Below, in pieces: positions 1 to 10,848 of a DNA stretch of 64,000 bases. The translations under genes and the position numbers were made by a program. The stretch comes from Brenneria salicis ATCC 15712 = DSM 30166 (GTDB taxonomy: Bacteria; Pseudomonadota; Gammaproteobacteria; Enterobacterales; Enterobacteriaceae), in contig NZ_QNRY01000009.1 of the NCBI RefSeq assembly GCF_003315515.1, positions 28,898 through 92,897 of the forward strand, in the 5' to 3' direction. How positions within the stretch are numbered: the stretch's first letter is position 1; the number at the start of each line of letters is the position of its first letter. Below the pieces are notes generated by a model. It saw only the letters and a list, made by a program, of their open reading frames with translations, was not told the DNA's origin and searched no databases.

Positions 1-838
1 GAGTCAAGCGGAACGTTCAACCCTAAAAGGTCAGTGTATCGCCGAGTTTCTTGGCACCGGTCTGTTGATTTTCTTCGGTGTGGGCTGTGTCGCCGCCCTG
101 AAACTGACCGGCGCCAGTTTTGGCCAATGGGAAATCAGTGTCATATGGGGTCTGGGGGTGGCGATGGCCATCTACCTGACGGCTGCTATCTCCGGCGCGC
201 ACCTGAGCCCCGCCGTTACCGTCGCCCTATGGTTATTTGCCTGTTTCGACGGCAAAAAAGTCATCCCCTATATTTTGTCGCAAGTAGCTGGAGCCTTCTG
301 TGCCGCGGCGCTCGTCTATGGCCTGTACTACAGTTTGTTCGTGGATTTTGAACAGACACACAATATGGTGCGCGGCAGCGCGGAGAGTCTGGAGCTCGCC
401 GGTATCTTCTCGACTTACCCCAACCCACATATTTCAGTCATGCAGGCGTTTCTGGTTGAAATGGTGATTACCGCGATCCTGTTGTGTCTGATCCTGGCGC
501 TGACCGACGATGGCAACGGTATTCCTCGCGGACCGCTGGCGCCGCTGCTGATCGGTATATTGATCGCCGTCATTGGTGCTTCTATGGGGCCGCTCACTGG
601 TTTTGCGTTGAACCCGGCGCGTGACTTTGGTCCGAAACTGTTTGCGTTTCTGGCTGGATGGGGAGAAATCGCTTTTACCGGCGGACGTGACATCCCCTAC
701 TTCCTGGTGCCGATTTTCGGCCCGCTCGTCGGGGCTTGTCTGGGCGCATTCGGCTATCGTGCACTCATTGGCCGTAACCTTCCATGCGATGTATGTGAAA
801 CAGGCAACGAAACGACGACACCGACCGAAATCCGCTAA
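1..838 (+). CDS. glpF: Glycerol facilitator (aquaglyceroporin), start codon cut by window edge
   Basis: Inner-membrane MIP-family channel for glycerol diffusion; glycerol is trapped by the kinase encoded next door. The frame runs from the first bases, where Ser-Gln-Ala-Glu-Arg-Ser-Thr-Leu-Lys-Gly-Gln matches the E. coli N-terminus after Met, so base 1 fits the G of the ATG. About 278 residues, close to the usual 281. The second pore box is the normal NPA (GFALNPARDFGPK), but the first reads SGAHLSPAV instead of SGAHLNPAV (codon 206-208, AGC where AAC is expected). That Asn normally faces the channel constriction. The gene is followed after about 50 bases by glpK. Family identity is certain; the effect of the Ser is not known. 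Confidence 0.96.
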   Translation, partial: SQAERSTLKGQCIAEFLGTGLLIFFGVGCVAALKLTGASFGQWEISVIWGLGVAMAIYLTAAISGAHLSPAVTVALWLFACFDGKKVIPYILSQVAGAFCAAALVYGLYYSLFVDFEQTHNMVRGSAESLELAGIFSTYPNPHISVMQAFLVEMVITAILLCLILALTDDGNGIPRGPLAPLLIGILIAVIGASMGPLTGFALNPARDFGPKLFAFLAGWGEIAFTGGRDIPYFLVPIFGPLVGACLGAFGYRALIGRNLPCDVCETGNETTTPTEIR

Positions 839-2401
<1,563 letters not shown>

Positions 2402-2409
2402 TGCCGTCG

Positions 2410-2435
2410 CGGGCGCGCCAGCCGCGCCCGTTTTT
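2410..2435 (+). terminator. Intrinsic terminator after glpK
   Basis: Perfect 8-bp stem CGGGCGCG/CGCGCCCG with a 5-base loop followed by five T. It should separate glpFK from glpX, which would then depend on its own promoter or on readthrough. Confidence 0.85.
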
Positions 2436-2517
2436 CATTTACTCCCGCGACCATCCGTTGTGATAAAATTCTGCCCGTTTACTCTTCCCTTGCTCGATCG
2501 ACAACAGACAGGTATCC

Positions 2518-3528
2518 ATGAAACGTGAATTAGCCATCGAATTCTCACGCGTTACTGAAGCGGCGGCGCTGGCGGGCTATAAATGGTTAGGCCGTGGCGA
2601 CAAGAATGCCGCCGATAACGCAGCGATGCAATCCATGCGCATTATGCTCAATCAAGTCAATATCAATGGTCGGATTGTGATTGGCGAAGGAGAAATCGAC
2701 GAAGCGCAGATGCTTTTCATCGGTGAGCAAGTAGGCACTGGTCAGGGCGACACCGTGGATATCGCCGTCGATCCCATCGAAGGCACGCGTATGACCGCCA
2801 TGGGGCAGGCCAATGCCTTGGCGGTACTGGCCGTCGGTGAAAAAGGGACGTTTCTGCACGCGCCGGACATGTATATGGAAAAACTTATCGTCGGGCCTGA
2901 CGCAAAAGGCGCGATTGATTTGACGCTGCCGCTGACGGACAATCTGCGCAACATCGCCCAAAAGCTGAACAAACCGCTCGACCAGTTAACCGTGATCACG
3001 CTGGCTAAACCGCGCCACGACGCCTGCATTGCACAAATGCAGCAGTTAGGGGTGAAGGTGTTCGCCATACCTGACGGCGATGTCGCCGCGTCCATTCTTA
3101 CCTGTATGCCGGACAGCGAAGTAGAAGTGTTATACGGTATTGGCGGCGCGCCTGAAGGGGTTATTTCCGCCGCCGTCATCCGGGCGCTCGACGGTGATAT
3201 GCAAGGTCGTCTGCTGGCGCGTCATCAGGTGAAAGATGATAACCCGGAAAACCGCCGTATCGGTGAAAATGAACTGGCGCGCTGTCGACAAATGGGAATT
3301 GAAGCCGGTAAGGTGCTGCAACTTGGCGACATGGCGCGCAATGATAACGTGATTTTTTCGGCCACGGGCATTACCAAAGGCGACTTGCTGGAAGGCATAT
3401 CGCGCAAGGGAAACATCGCCACCACCGAAACATTGCTGATCCGCGGTAAATCGCGGACGATCCGCCGGATCAAGTCCACGCATTATCTCGATCGCAAAGA
3501 TCGGACGCTGCATGATTTCCTGCTGTAA
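2518..3528 (+). CDS. glpX: Class II fructose-1,6-bisphosphatase
   Basis: Hydrolyses fructose-1,6-bisphosphate to fructose-6-phosphate in gluconeogenesis; metal-dependent cytoplasmic enzyme. The length of 336 residues equals E. coli GlpX. The IGEGEIDEA segment and DPIEGTRMTAMGQ metal/phosphate site are present, as is the C-terminal GNIATTETLLIRGKSRTIR block. One small oddity is IDEAQML where the E. coli protein reads IDEAPML. It completes the glpFKX cluster, allowing growth on glycerol to feed hexose synthesis. Confidence 0.96.
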   Translation: MKRELAIEFSRVTEAAALAGYKWLGRGDKNAADNAAMQSMRIMLNQVNINGRIVIGEGEIDEAQMLFIGEQVGTGQGDTVDIAVDPIEGTRMTAMGQANALAVLAVGEKGTFLHAPDMYMEKLIVGPDAKGAIDLTLPLTDNLRNIAQKLNKPLDQLTVITLAKPRHDACIAQMQQLGVKVFAIPDGDVAASILTCMPDSEVEVLYGIGGAPEGVISAAVIRALDGDMQGRLLARHQVKDDNPENRRIGENELARCRQMGIEAGKVLQLGDMARNDNVIFSATGITKGDLLEGISRKGNIATTETLLIRGKSRTIRRIKSTHYLDRKDRTLHDFLL

Positions 3529-3598
3529 TCCGGCCACCTGACGCCCGCTAGTGACTAACTGATTGTTTCACAGTTGTTAATAAATAGCGTATCTTAAA

Positions 3599-3619
3599 GG
3601 CGGCCACTTGCTGGCCGCC
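3599..3619. terminator. Hairpin between glpX and fpr, possible terminator
   Basis: Perfect 8-bp stem GGCGGCCA/TGGCCGCC with a 5-base loop. On the plus strand it is followed by an A-run rather than T, so it is a weak terminator candidate for glpX; on the minus strand three T follow. Confidence 0.4.
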
Positions 3620-3710
3620 ATAAAAAAAGTGACCGGCATAAGACATGCGCATACCGCCTGCCGTTGACCACCAGCGCGTCGGCAATAGACAGAAACAGGA
3701 GCACAGCACA

Positions 3711-4457
3711 ATGGCTGAATGGGTGACAGGCAAAGTGATTCAGGTGGAGCACTGGACAGAAAGTCTGTTCAGCATCCGGGTACATGCCCCCACCGATCCG
3801 TTTATGGCCGGACAATATGCCAAACTTGCACTGGAATTTAACGGTGAAAAAGTCCAACGCGCCTATTCCTATGTCAACGCTCCCAGCGACCACAATCTTG
3901 AGTTCTATCTGGTCAACGTGCCGGAAGGAAAACTCAGCCCGCATTTACACGCGATGCAACCGGGTGCGGAACTGATGATCACCAGGGACGCCGCCGGCTT
4001 TTTCGTACTGGAAGAAATTCCGCCTTGTGAAACGCTATGGATGCTGGCGACCGGCACCGCGATCGGACCTTATCTGTCTATTCTCCAGGAAGGCAAAGAT
4101 CTGGAGCGCTTTAAAGACATCGTACTGGTTCACGCCGCGCGTTTCGCCCGCGATTTAAGCTATTTGCCACTGATGCAGCAGTTACAGCAACGCTACAACG
4201 GCAAGTTGCATATTCAGACCGTGGTCAGCCGTGAAGAAGAAGTGGGATCATTGACAGGCCGTATCCCGGCGCTCATCAGCAACGGTGCGCTGGAAGCGGC
4301 GGCAGGCCTGCCGATCGATGCGACAACCAGCCATGTTATGCTGTGCGGCAATCCTCAGATGGTGCGCGATACGCAACAAGTCCTGAAGGACGAACGGCAA
4401 ATGACCAAGCATCTGCGTCGTAAACCCGGCCATATCACCAGTGAACACTACTGGTAA
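3711..4457 (+). CDS. fpr: Ferredoxin/flavodoxin-NADP+ reductase
   Basis: FAD enzyme moving electrons from NADPH to flavodoxin or ferredoxin, used in oxidative-stress and radical-enzyme activation. The 248 residues equal the E. coli protein. The RAYSYVN motif near residue 50 binds FAD, ATGTAIGPYLS near residue 116 and CGNPQMVRDT near 207 belong to the NADP domain, and the protein ends in the usual aromatic EHYW. The ATG at 3711 has AGGAG about ten bases upstream; a longer in-frame reading from 3645 has no support. Confidence 0.96.
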   Translation: MAEWVTGKVIQVEHWTESLFSIRVHAPTDPFMAGQYAKLALEFNGEKVQRAYSYVNAPSDHNLEFYLVNVPEGKLSPHLHAMQPGAELMITRDAAGFFVLEEIPPCETLWMLATGTAIGPYLSILQEGKDLERFKDIVLVHAARFARDLSYLPLMQQLQQRYNGKLHIQTVVSREEEVGSLTGRIPALISNGALEAAAGLPIDATTSHVMLCGNPQMVRDTQQVLKDERQMTKHLRRKPGHITSEHYW

Positions 4458-4494
4458 TCGGCGTCAGGGCTTATCTGATTAACCAGATGCCTGC

Positions 4495-4917
4495 TTAGAA
4501 GCGGAATTTTAACGGTTCCGCTTCAGGCCCAAATCGGTTTTCACCTTTCGTACCCAAAAAGAAGCCGCAGTCCAGCACCACCATAACGGCAATCAGCGTC
4601 GGAATAAATCGTCCGATCCCCCATTGCCAGAGAGCGGGCAACATAGACCAATTACCGGCGGCCATGATCCAGGCAACGATAATCAATAATGCCCACCAAC
4701 CGCTTTTGTTGCGATCGTGCAGGCGTTTTACCACGATGGCGGCAGTAGGCCACAGTAACGCGACGATAACGAACGCCGTGAATTGAATATCCAGCCAGTT
4801 CTTACCAGACAAGGTAAACAGCACCGTCATCAGCACCAGCCAGACGGCCATCCAACCCCAAAAATCACGGCGACCAACACGGCCTTTAAACGAGAAACAC
4901 CATTGCTGTAGCATCAT
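4495..4917 (-). CDS. yiiR: DUF805 inner-membrane protein (YiiR)
   Basis: Small integral membrane protein of unknown function. The N-terminal LQQWCFSFKGRVGRRDFWGW is the DUF805 signature; the KRLHDRNKSGWWAL segment and about four membrane helices follow. The start was placed at 4917 because E. coli YiiR begins MTLQQW and AGGA precedes this ATG-ATG pair; an earlier start at 5007 would add 30 unrelated residues. It converges on fpr, as in E. coli. Confidence 0.88.
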   Translation of the reverse strand: MMLQQWCFSFKGRVGRRDFWGWMAVWLVLMTVLFTLSGKNWLDIQFTAFVIVALLWPTAAIVVKRLHDRNKSGWWALLIIVAWIMAAGNWSMLPALWQWGIGRFIPTLIAVMVVLDCGFFLGTKGENRFGPEAEPLKFRF

Positions 4918-5171
4918 CAAATACTGAATCCTGATTACAGAGCCAACCCCATCAAGCGAAATGGGAAAATATTGTTTCGTTAAATAGCGAGATAAGCGCA
5001 GCGCCAACGACGTATTTCCCGCCGGCCTCTCCTGCTGAGTTTACCTTAACCGGGTGGTAATCTTGATACGACTTTTGACAATTACTCACGAATACCGCTT
5101 TAATCAGACATGCATCGTTATCGCCGCCTTTGGCCTAAACTGATTACCACGGCTTGCCTGATAAAATCCTT

Positions 5172-5762
5172 ATGACACGACAACATATCACTGTAATTTG
5201 TACGTTTTCCGCCCTGATGATTTACCAGTCCGTTGCGTGGTCCGATCCGCGTTTGCCCTCAAAAACCACAACCGCCGCTCCTTATCTGCTGGCAGGCGCC
5301 CCTACATTTGATCAAACCATCGTCCAGTTTCGCACACGTTTTAACCTGAGCAATCCGACGCTGCCGATTGGCGAATTTCGGGTTGTCGATACCAGCAACG
5401 CCGCCAGCCTGCTGACGCGCGCCGCCAGTAAAATCAACGATCACCTGTATGCGTCAACAGCGCTGGAAAAAGGCACAGGGAAGATCAAAACGCTGCAAAT
5501 TACCTGGTTGCCGCAACAGGAAGAGAGCGAAGCGGCGCGTAAACTGGCCATCAGTTATATGGCGGCGCTGTCGCGCGCGTTTTCCCCCTCATTGACAGAA
5601 GAGCAGAGCGTCGCCAAAGTCACCGAACTGCTAACAAAAGGCAAAGGCCAGCGCTTTTATCAACAAACGGAGGGAGCAATGCGTTGCGTCGTGGCAGATA
5701 ACGGCGAAAAAGGGCTAACGTTTGCTGTTGAACCGATTAAGCTAACGCTATCTGAACCGTGA
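5172..5762 (+). CDS. yiiQ: DUF1454 periplasmic protein (YiiQ)
   Basis: Predicted exported protein of unknown function, conserved beside tpiA in enterobacteria. Residues 1-24 form a signal peptide ending near SVAWS; the mature part of about 170 residues is the DUF1454 domain. The ATG at 5172 puts the signal peptide at the N-terminus; a TTG six codons upstream is the only alternative. Divergent from yiiR, upstream of tpiA. Confidence 0.85.
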   Translation: MTRQHITVICTFSALMIYQSVAWSDPRLPSKTTTAAPYLLAGAPTFDQTIVQFRTRFNLSNPTLPIGEFRVVDTSNAASLLTRAASKINDHLYASTALEKGTGKIKTLQITWLPQQEESEAARKLAISYMAALSRAFSPSLTEEQSVAKVTELLTKGKGQRFYQQTEGAMRCVVADNGEKGLTFAVEPIKLTLSEP

Positions 5763-5858
5763 TCAACAGGGCAATTAATGACGAAAAACAGAGTCACGGT
5801 CACATTTCGTCTTTATACTGTGGGCAGGTTACGCTGTCGACAGACAGTTATATATTGA

Positions 5859-6656
<798 letters not shown>

Positions 6657-6677
6657 GTTTGCACAGGCATGAGAATC

Positions 6678-6711
6678 ATGGCGGACATTGTTGTCCGCCA
6701 TATTGATTGTT
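6678..6711 (+). terminator. Terminator-like hairpin after tpiA
   Basis: Perfect 10-bp stem ATGGCGGACA/TGTCCGCCAT with a 4-base loop, 22 bases after the tpiA stop, followed by a T-rich but interrupted tract. Confidence 0.6.
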
Positions 6712-6717
6712 CTGCGT

Positions 6718-6832
6718 GCCGCGCTGCGGCGTTAAAAATCGCTCCCGGCGATTTTTTATAAAAGGCTATCCCTGCCTTTCCCCTTCGGGCCGCCGCGCTG
6801 CGGCGTTAAAAATCGCTCCCGGCGATTTTTTA
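6718..6832. repeat. Two copies of a two-hairpin repeat, also serving as terminator
   Basis: A 41-base sequence occurs identically at 6718-6758 and 6792-6832. Each copy has a first hairpin (GCCGC, loop GCT, GCGGC), the linker GTT, and a second hairpin AAAAATCGC/GCGATTTTT flanked by A and T runs, so it can terminate transcription in both directions. The second copy is preceded by CCCCTTCGGGCCG. The aguA stop codon (complement of 6830-6832) lies at the edge of copy two. A related element with different stem bases occurs at 28621-28673. Confidence 0.8.
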
Positions 6833-7918
6833 CTTCACTGCGGGGATTTGCTGCGTAATACAGTGGATATTACCGCCACCGAGCAGAATTTCGCGCGCGG
6901 GTACGCCGCTTATCCGATAATCCGGGAACATTTGTTGCAGTCGCTCGCGGGCAATGTTGTCCGTTTTTTCATCCAGCAGCGGAAAAATAATCTGCCCGTT
7001 GCTAATCAGAAAATTAACGTAAGAACCCGCCAGACGCGAGCCGGCAAGACGCTCGACCGCGTTGCCGCTATCCACGCCCTGCGCTTCTTCCACCGAGGCA
7101 TACAGCGGCCCCGGCGCTGGCAGCTTCCAGATTTTCAACTGCCGCCCCTGCGCATCCTTAACGCCGGAAAGCACCTCATAAGCCGCCATTGAACGTGCAT
7201 ATTGCGGATCGCTTTCGTCATCCGTCCAGTGCAGCGCGACTTCGCCGGGACGGACAAAGCAGCACATATTGTCGATATGACCGTCGGTTTCGTCGTTATA
7301 AACGCCTTCTTCCAGCCAGATAATCGTCGATATACCCAGATAATCGCGCATCAGTTGCTCGATCTGCGCTTTGCTCAGATGCGGATTACGGTTTGGATTC
7401 AACAGGCACTCTGCCGTGGTCAGCAATGTTCCTTCTCCATCCGTATGAATTGAGCCGCCTTCCAGAATCAGAGGCGCGGCATAGCGTGCATTCTGATGAA
7501 AAGCCAGCACCTGCGCCGCCACCTTTTCATCCTGCCGCCAGTCTTCATACAGACCGCCCCTCTCTCCGCCCCAGGCATTAAACTGCCAGTCGATACCACG
7601 GCGCTCCCCGGTCTTATTCACGACCATCGTCGGCCCGGTGTCACGCATCCAGGCATCGTCGCTTTCCATTTCGACCAGCGTCACGCCAGCAGGCATCACT
7701 CGTTGCGCATCCGCCATGCAGTGCGCGAGGACGCCCATGATTACCGGCGTGGTCTGCGCAATGGCTTGTGCAACCTGAGCAAAGGTTTTCTGCGCAGGAG
7801 CGCCTTCTTCACGCCAGTTATCCCGGCGATAGGGCCAAATCATCCACACAGCGTCCTGCGGCGCCCATTCCGCAGGCATAATAAAGCCATCCTGATGCGG
7901 GGTGGTTAATTGTGACAT
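6830..7918 (-). CDS. aguA: Agmatine deiminase
   Basis: Hydrolyses agmatine to N-carbamoylputrescine and ammonia, first step of the arginine-decarboxylase route to putrescine. The 362-residue guanidino-modifying enzyme fold shows [10 protein letters not shown] near residue 87, EGGSIHTDG near 155, the [10 protein letters not shown] block with the catalytic His, and nucleophile Cys353 in GGGNIHC close to the C-terminus. It starts 3 bases after the end of aguB, so the two are co-transcribed. The stop falls inside a terminator-like repeat. E. coli lacks this pathway at this locus; plant-associated relatives often have it. Confidence 0.95.
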   Translation of the reverse strand: MSQLTTPHQDGFIMPAEWAPQDAVWMIWPYRRDNWREEGAPAQKTFAQVAQAIAQTTPVIMGVLAHCMADAQRVMPAGVTLVEMESDDAWMRDTGPTMVVNKTGERRGIDWQFNAWGGERGGLYEDWRQDEKVAAQVLAFHQNARYAAPLILEGGSIHTDGEGTLLTTAECLLNPNRNPHLSKAQIEQLMRDYLGISTIIWLEEGVYNDETDGHIDNMCCFVRPGEVALHWTDDESDPQYARSMAAYEVLSGVKDAQGRQLKIWKLPAPGPLYASVEEAQGVDSGNAVERLAGSRLAGSYVNFLISNGQIIFPLLDEKTDNIARERLQQMFPDYRISGVPAREILLGGGNIHCITQQIPAVK

Positions 7919-7921
7919 GAA

Positions 7922-8806
7922 TTATCTCCGGGTCTTGCCGTCAGAACTGGCGATCACGCCATACATGTCTGGCCGACGATCACGGAACAGCCCCCAGGAT
8001 GCGCGTTGCGCGGCAATGGCATCTAAATCAAATTCATGAACCAATACGGTTTCATCGGTTTTATTGGCCTGCGCCACCAACGCCCCAGTTTGATCGGCAA
8101 TGAAAGACGAGCCGTAGAAGGTCATTTTCAAGCCATCAATATATTTGCTGGCTTCGGTGCCGATACGGTTTGAGGCAATTACCGGCACCAGATTCGCTGC
8201 GGCGTGGCCTTGCTGGACGCGCGTCCAGTGCGGTTGACTGTCGATCTCCGGGTAAGCCGGCTCCGAACCAATGGCTGTCGGGTAGAAAATCAACTCCGCG
8301 CCCTGCAACGCCAGGCTGCGCGCGGTTTCCGGGAACCATTGATCCCAGCAGATGCCCACGCCGATTTTCGCATAGCGGGTTTGCCAAACTTTAAAACCGG
8401 TATCGCCCGGAATAAAGAATTGCTTCTCCTGATACGCCGGGCCATTCGGAATATGGGTTTTGCGGTACAGGTCGAGTACGGAACCATCCGCGTCGATCAT
8501 CACCAGCGAATTATAGTAAGCGTTGTTGGCGCGCTCAAAAAAGCTCAGCGGCAACACCACTTCCAGCTCCGCCGCCAGTGCGGAAAAATGTTTAATCAGC
8601 GGGCTGGTTTCCAGCGTCTCAGCCAATGCGTAGTGCTCCGGGCTTTGATCGATACAGAAATAAGGCGCGGCAAACAGTTCCTGGATCAGGATAATCTGCG
8701 CGCCTTTTGCATGCGCTTGTCGCACCAGTTTTTCAGCGTTGTCAATATTGCTGGGCAGATCCCAGGAGCACGCCATTTGTGTTGCGGCAACGGTAACTTT
8801 TTTCAT
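7922..8806 (-). CDS. aguB: N-carbamoylputrescine amidase
   Basis: Converts N-carbamoylputrescine to putrescine, CO2 and ammonia. Nitrilase-superfamily enzyme of 294 residues with the Glu43 (QELFAAPYF), Lys116 (YRKTHIP) and Cys153 (GICWDQWFPE) triad. The YxE-like PNGPAYQEKQFF block after the Lys is typical of this amidase branch rather than of aliphatic nitrilases. First gene of a two-gene aguBA operon. The operon lies between tpiA and pfkA, where E. coli carries cdh and sbp. Confidence 0.95.
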   Translation of the reverse strand: MKKVTVAATQMACSWDLPSNIDNAEKLVRQAHAKGAQIILIQELFAAPYFCIDQSPEHYALAETLETSPLIKHFSALAAELEVVLPLSFFERANNAYYNSLVMIDADGSVLDLYRKTHIPNGPAYQEKQFFIPGDTGFKVWQTRYAKIGVGICWDQWFPETARSLALQGAELIFYPTAIGSEPAYPEIDSQPHWTRVQQGHAAANLVPVIASNRIGTEASKYIDGLKMTFYGSSFIADQTGALVAQANKTDETVLVHEFDLDAIAAQRASWGLFRDRRPDMYGVIASSDGKTRR

Positions 8807-9109
8807 GCGAAAACCTCAATAATATCTATGTCTACCCGCCTGCTTAAGCTACGCGGATATCAGCAGTAAGCACACTCCAACGGCGACGGGCGCAATCATA
8901 ACGAGTTTAGGTCAACAAGCCATCTCATGCGCGATCAGGAATACCCCAGCCAGGTATTCACCGGCAATGACAGGCGCATTATGCCAGTTATTCTGCTAAG
9001 GGTAATAATAAAAAATCCCGCCATAAAAGCGGGACGACAGGGCTGCCAACTATCTCAGGTATTGAACGAATAACATGAGAGGGGCAAGGCATTTCCGCCT
9101 CACCATCAC
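8807..9109. other. Intergenic region between aguB and the effector gene
   Basis: About 300 bases holding the aguBA promoter region on one side and the effector-operon terminator on the other. No further gene or clear operator was recognised. Confidence 0.5.
9010..9034 (-). terminator. Terminator of the effector operon
   Basis: On the minus strand a 6-bp stem TCCCGC/GCGGGA with a 7-base loop is followed by six T. It lies about 75 bases past the effector stop codon. Confidence 0.75.
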
Positions 9110-10123
9110 TTAATGCACTTTCAGTTCCATAATCATCAGCTGACTCGGATCGCCGTCGCCCAATTTTTCGGATGATACGTCCAGCATTTTCCCTATCCTG
9201 TTCATAAAATTAGAAAAGTTGTCTTTATTCTGAAAACTGAACATGCCGTTATTCGGATCGTAAAATGCATACTGATCCTCCCCATTCGAGTAGATCGCCA
9301 TTGCATGGACATCAGACTGCACCGAAAAAAGTTGTTCGTGGCCGTCCCGCAATGCATCACGCACCAGGCCATAACCAAGCCCCGACTGGCGACTAAGCAG
9401 TACAAACGGTGTTTCTCCAGCCACCGGAACAACGGACATCTTTATCGCATTCGCCATACGCTGCATTATATCGTAATGTTGAATGACTGGCGTCACGCCG
9501 CTAAATCGCTTGTCATCCAGATGACCATCCATACCAATGTCTCTTTGAACCGTTTTCTGTATGAAGTGGATTTTTTCGACGCCGTGTTTCGCCTTGGTTT
9601 GTGATGTGATCTCCTCTTCATCCACATCATAACCCAGCATATTACTAACGACCGCCTTATCATCCAAACCACTGTGCCGTCCCAGCAACCAAACCATCGA
9701 CAACCCAAAACAGATGCCTCCCATTATATTTTGTACCTCTGCCTTCCTACTGGGCAGTTGCGTTTTCAACGCTTGCAGATAGTCATTCTGCTCCATCATG
9801 AGGGCTCGCCCTCCGTTTTCGTTACACGATATTTCCAGATTCGATTCATACATTCTCGGTTTCTTACCCAACATATCGATGCCCATGTCTTTCCCACTGG
9901 CAAAAAGCTGGCTCATGGAAGGCAGTGAAATTGAAACAGGCATGGAGGGCAGCTTATTGAGTAACCCATGCAACGAGAAATCGGCGTGTCCCGCTTTCTG
10001 GCTCAATGGCGTGAATGCCGCCTGCTCCTGCATGACGCCCAAATGGGGCGTTTGCGGCGCCTTGCTTTTGGCGGGCGATAGTGAAGCGGTTATCTCAGGT
10101 AAAGTCGTCTGATGAATACGCAT
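9110..10123 (-). CDS. Candidate type III effector, C58 cysteine protease (YopT/AvrPphB/HopC1-like)
   Basis: A 337-residue protein with the papain-like C58 triad: Cys138 in GGICFGLSMVWL, His273 in DVHAMAIY, Asp289 in FYDPNNGMF. Order and spacing match YopT and AvrPphB, which cleave host proteins after injection. Residues 1-90 are polar, rich in Ser, Pro and Gln and have no signal peptide, as expected for a type III secretion region. A chaperone-like gene lies 42 bases upstream and a Hrp-box-like promoter drives the pair. The coding sequence looks less GC-rich than its neighbours, suggesting acquisition. The fold is well supported; the exact effector subfamily, substrate and host target are unknown. 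Confidence 0.82.
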   Translation of the reverse strand: MRIHQTTLPEITASLSPAKSKAPQTPHLGVMQEQAAFTPLSQKAGHADFSLHGLLNKLPSMPVSISLPSMSQLFASGKDMGIDMLGKKPRMYESNLEISCNENGGRALMMEQNDYLQALKTQLPSRKAEVQNIMGGICFGLSMVWLLGRHSGLDDKAVVSNMLGYDVDEEEITSQTKAKHGVEKIHFIQKTVQRDIGMDGHLDDKRFSGVTPVIQHYDIMQRMANAIKMSVVPVAGETPFVLLSRQSGLGYGLVRDALRDGHEQLFSVQSDVHAMAIYSNGEDQYAFYDPNNGMFSFQNKDNFSNFMNRIGKMLDVSSEKLGDGDPSQLMIMELKVH

Positions 10124-10165
10124 AGCACCGATCTCGTGATGTTTAAATAAATCTATAGGGCAGGC

Positions 10166-10663
10166 TCACCGCGACAACGGCGAATGAAACGGGTGAGGCC
10201 GATAACGGCTAAGCCCGGACAAGGGCGATATTTTACTATTGGACGATACCTTGCGTCCCGCAGCAACTGAGGTCAGGTCCTCCCGGATGCGCAGACCGAG
10301 GCTCACCACATTTTCCAGCCACGCATTCAACGCTCGCTCATCAAACGATGCAATGGACTGATGGGCCGCCAGCACCAGACTGCGCTGTTGCGCTTCCAGC
10401 CCGATCGCCGCTCCGCACATCAGTCCAGGCTCCAGATTCAGCATCAGGCCCAACGCCAGCAGATCACCATCGCGCTCGAAATCCAGCGAATAAAGCGGCA
10501 TAAAAACAAACAGGGTTTCCCGCGATCCAGGCAATCTTATAATCAGTTCCTGCCCACTAAACGTGACCTGAATGCCGGTCTCAACATTGGGCGCTCCATC
10601 TGCGGATGACTGCTTCTCAACCCAACGCAGCAATAGCGATCTGGCGTAGTTCGGTTCAGACAT
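10166..10663 (-). CDS. Probable type III secretion chaperone of the CesT/Shc type
   Basis: A 165-residue cytoplasmic protein with the size and pattern of class I type III chaperones: an amphipathic N-terminal helix, a beta-rich core (residues 30-100) and a C-terminal helix containing WLENVVSLGLRIREDL. It lies directly upstream of the protease effector in the same operon, the usual layout for a dedicated Shc chaperone. AAGGAG precedes the ATG. The last 30 or so residues are polar and probably disordered. No sequence family was recognised with certainty; the call rests on size, pattern and position. Confidence 0.7.
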   Translation of the reverse strand: MSEPNYARSLLLRWVEKQSSADGAPNVETGIQVTFSGQELIIRLPGSRETLFVFMPLYSLDFERDGDLLALGLMLNLEPGLMCGAAIGLEAQQRSLVLAAHQSIASFDERALNAWLENVVSLGLRIREDLTSVAAGRKVSSNSKISPLSGLSRYRPHPFHSPLSR

Positions 10664-10737
10664 TCACTCCTTAACAATATCAAGCACGCCTGAATACCAG
10701 TTATGATGACATCCGCGCCACAGTAAAGCCTGTAGGG

Positions 10738-10765
10738 TAAGTGTCAGAAAAAGCGTCCGCGTTCC
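10738..10765 (-). promoter_or_regulatory. Hrp-box-like promoter for the chaperone-effector operon
   Basis: Minus strand GGAACG, 15 bases, then ACACTTA. The HrpL sigma-factor consensus is GGAACC, 15-16 bases, CCACNNA, so there is one mismatch in each half and correct spacing. It is 75 bases upstream of the chaperone ATG. Confidence 0.65.
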
Positions 10766-10848
10766 CCGCCATGAGCGAAAAAAACCCCCGAAAAACGCAG
10801 GTTTATCAGTAGGCTGTCATTGCGCCTTGCAAGCGCCTGACGAGGGGA

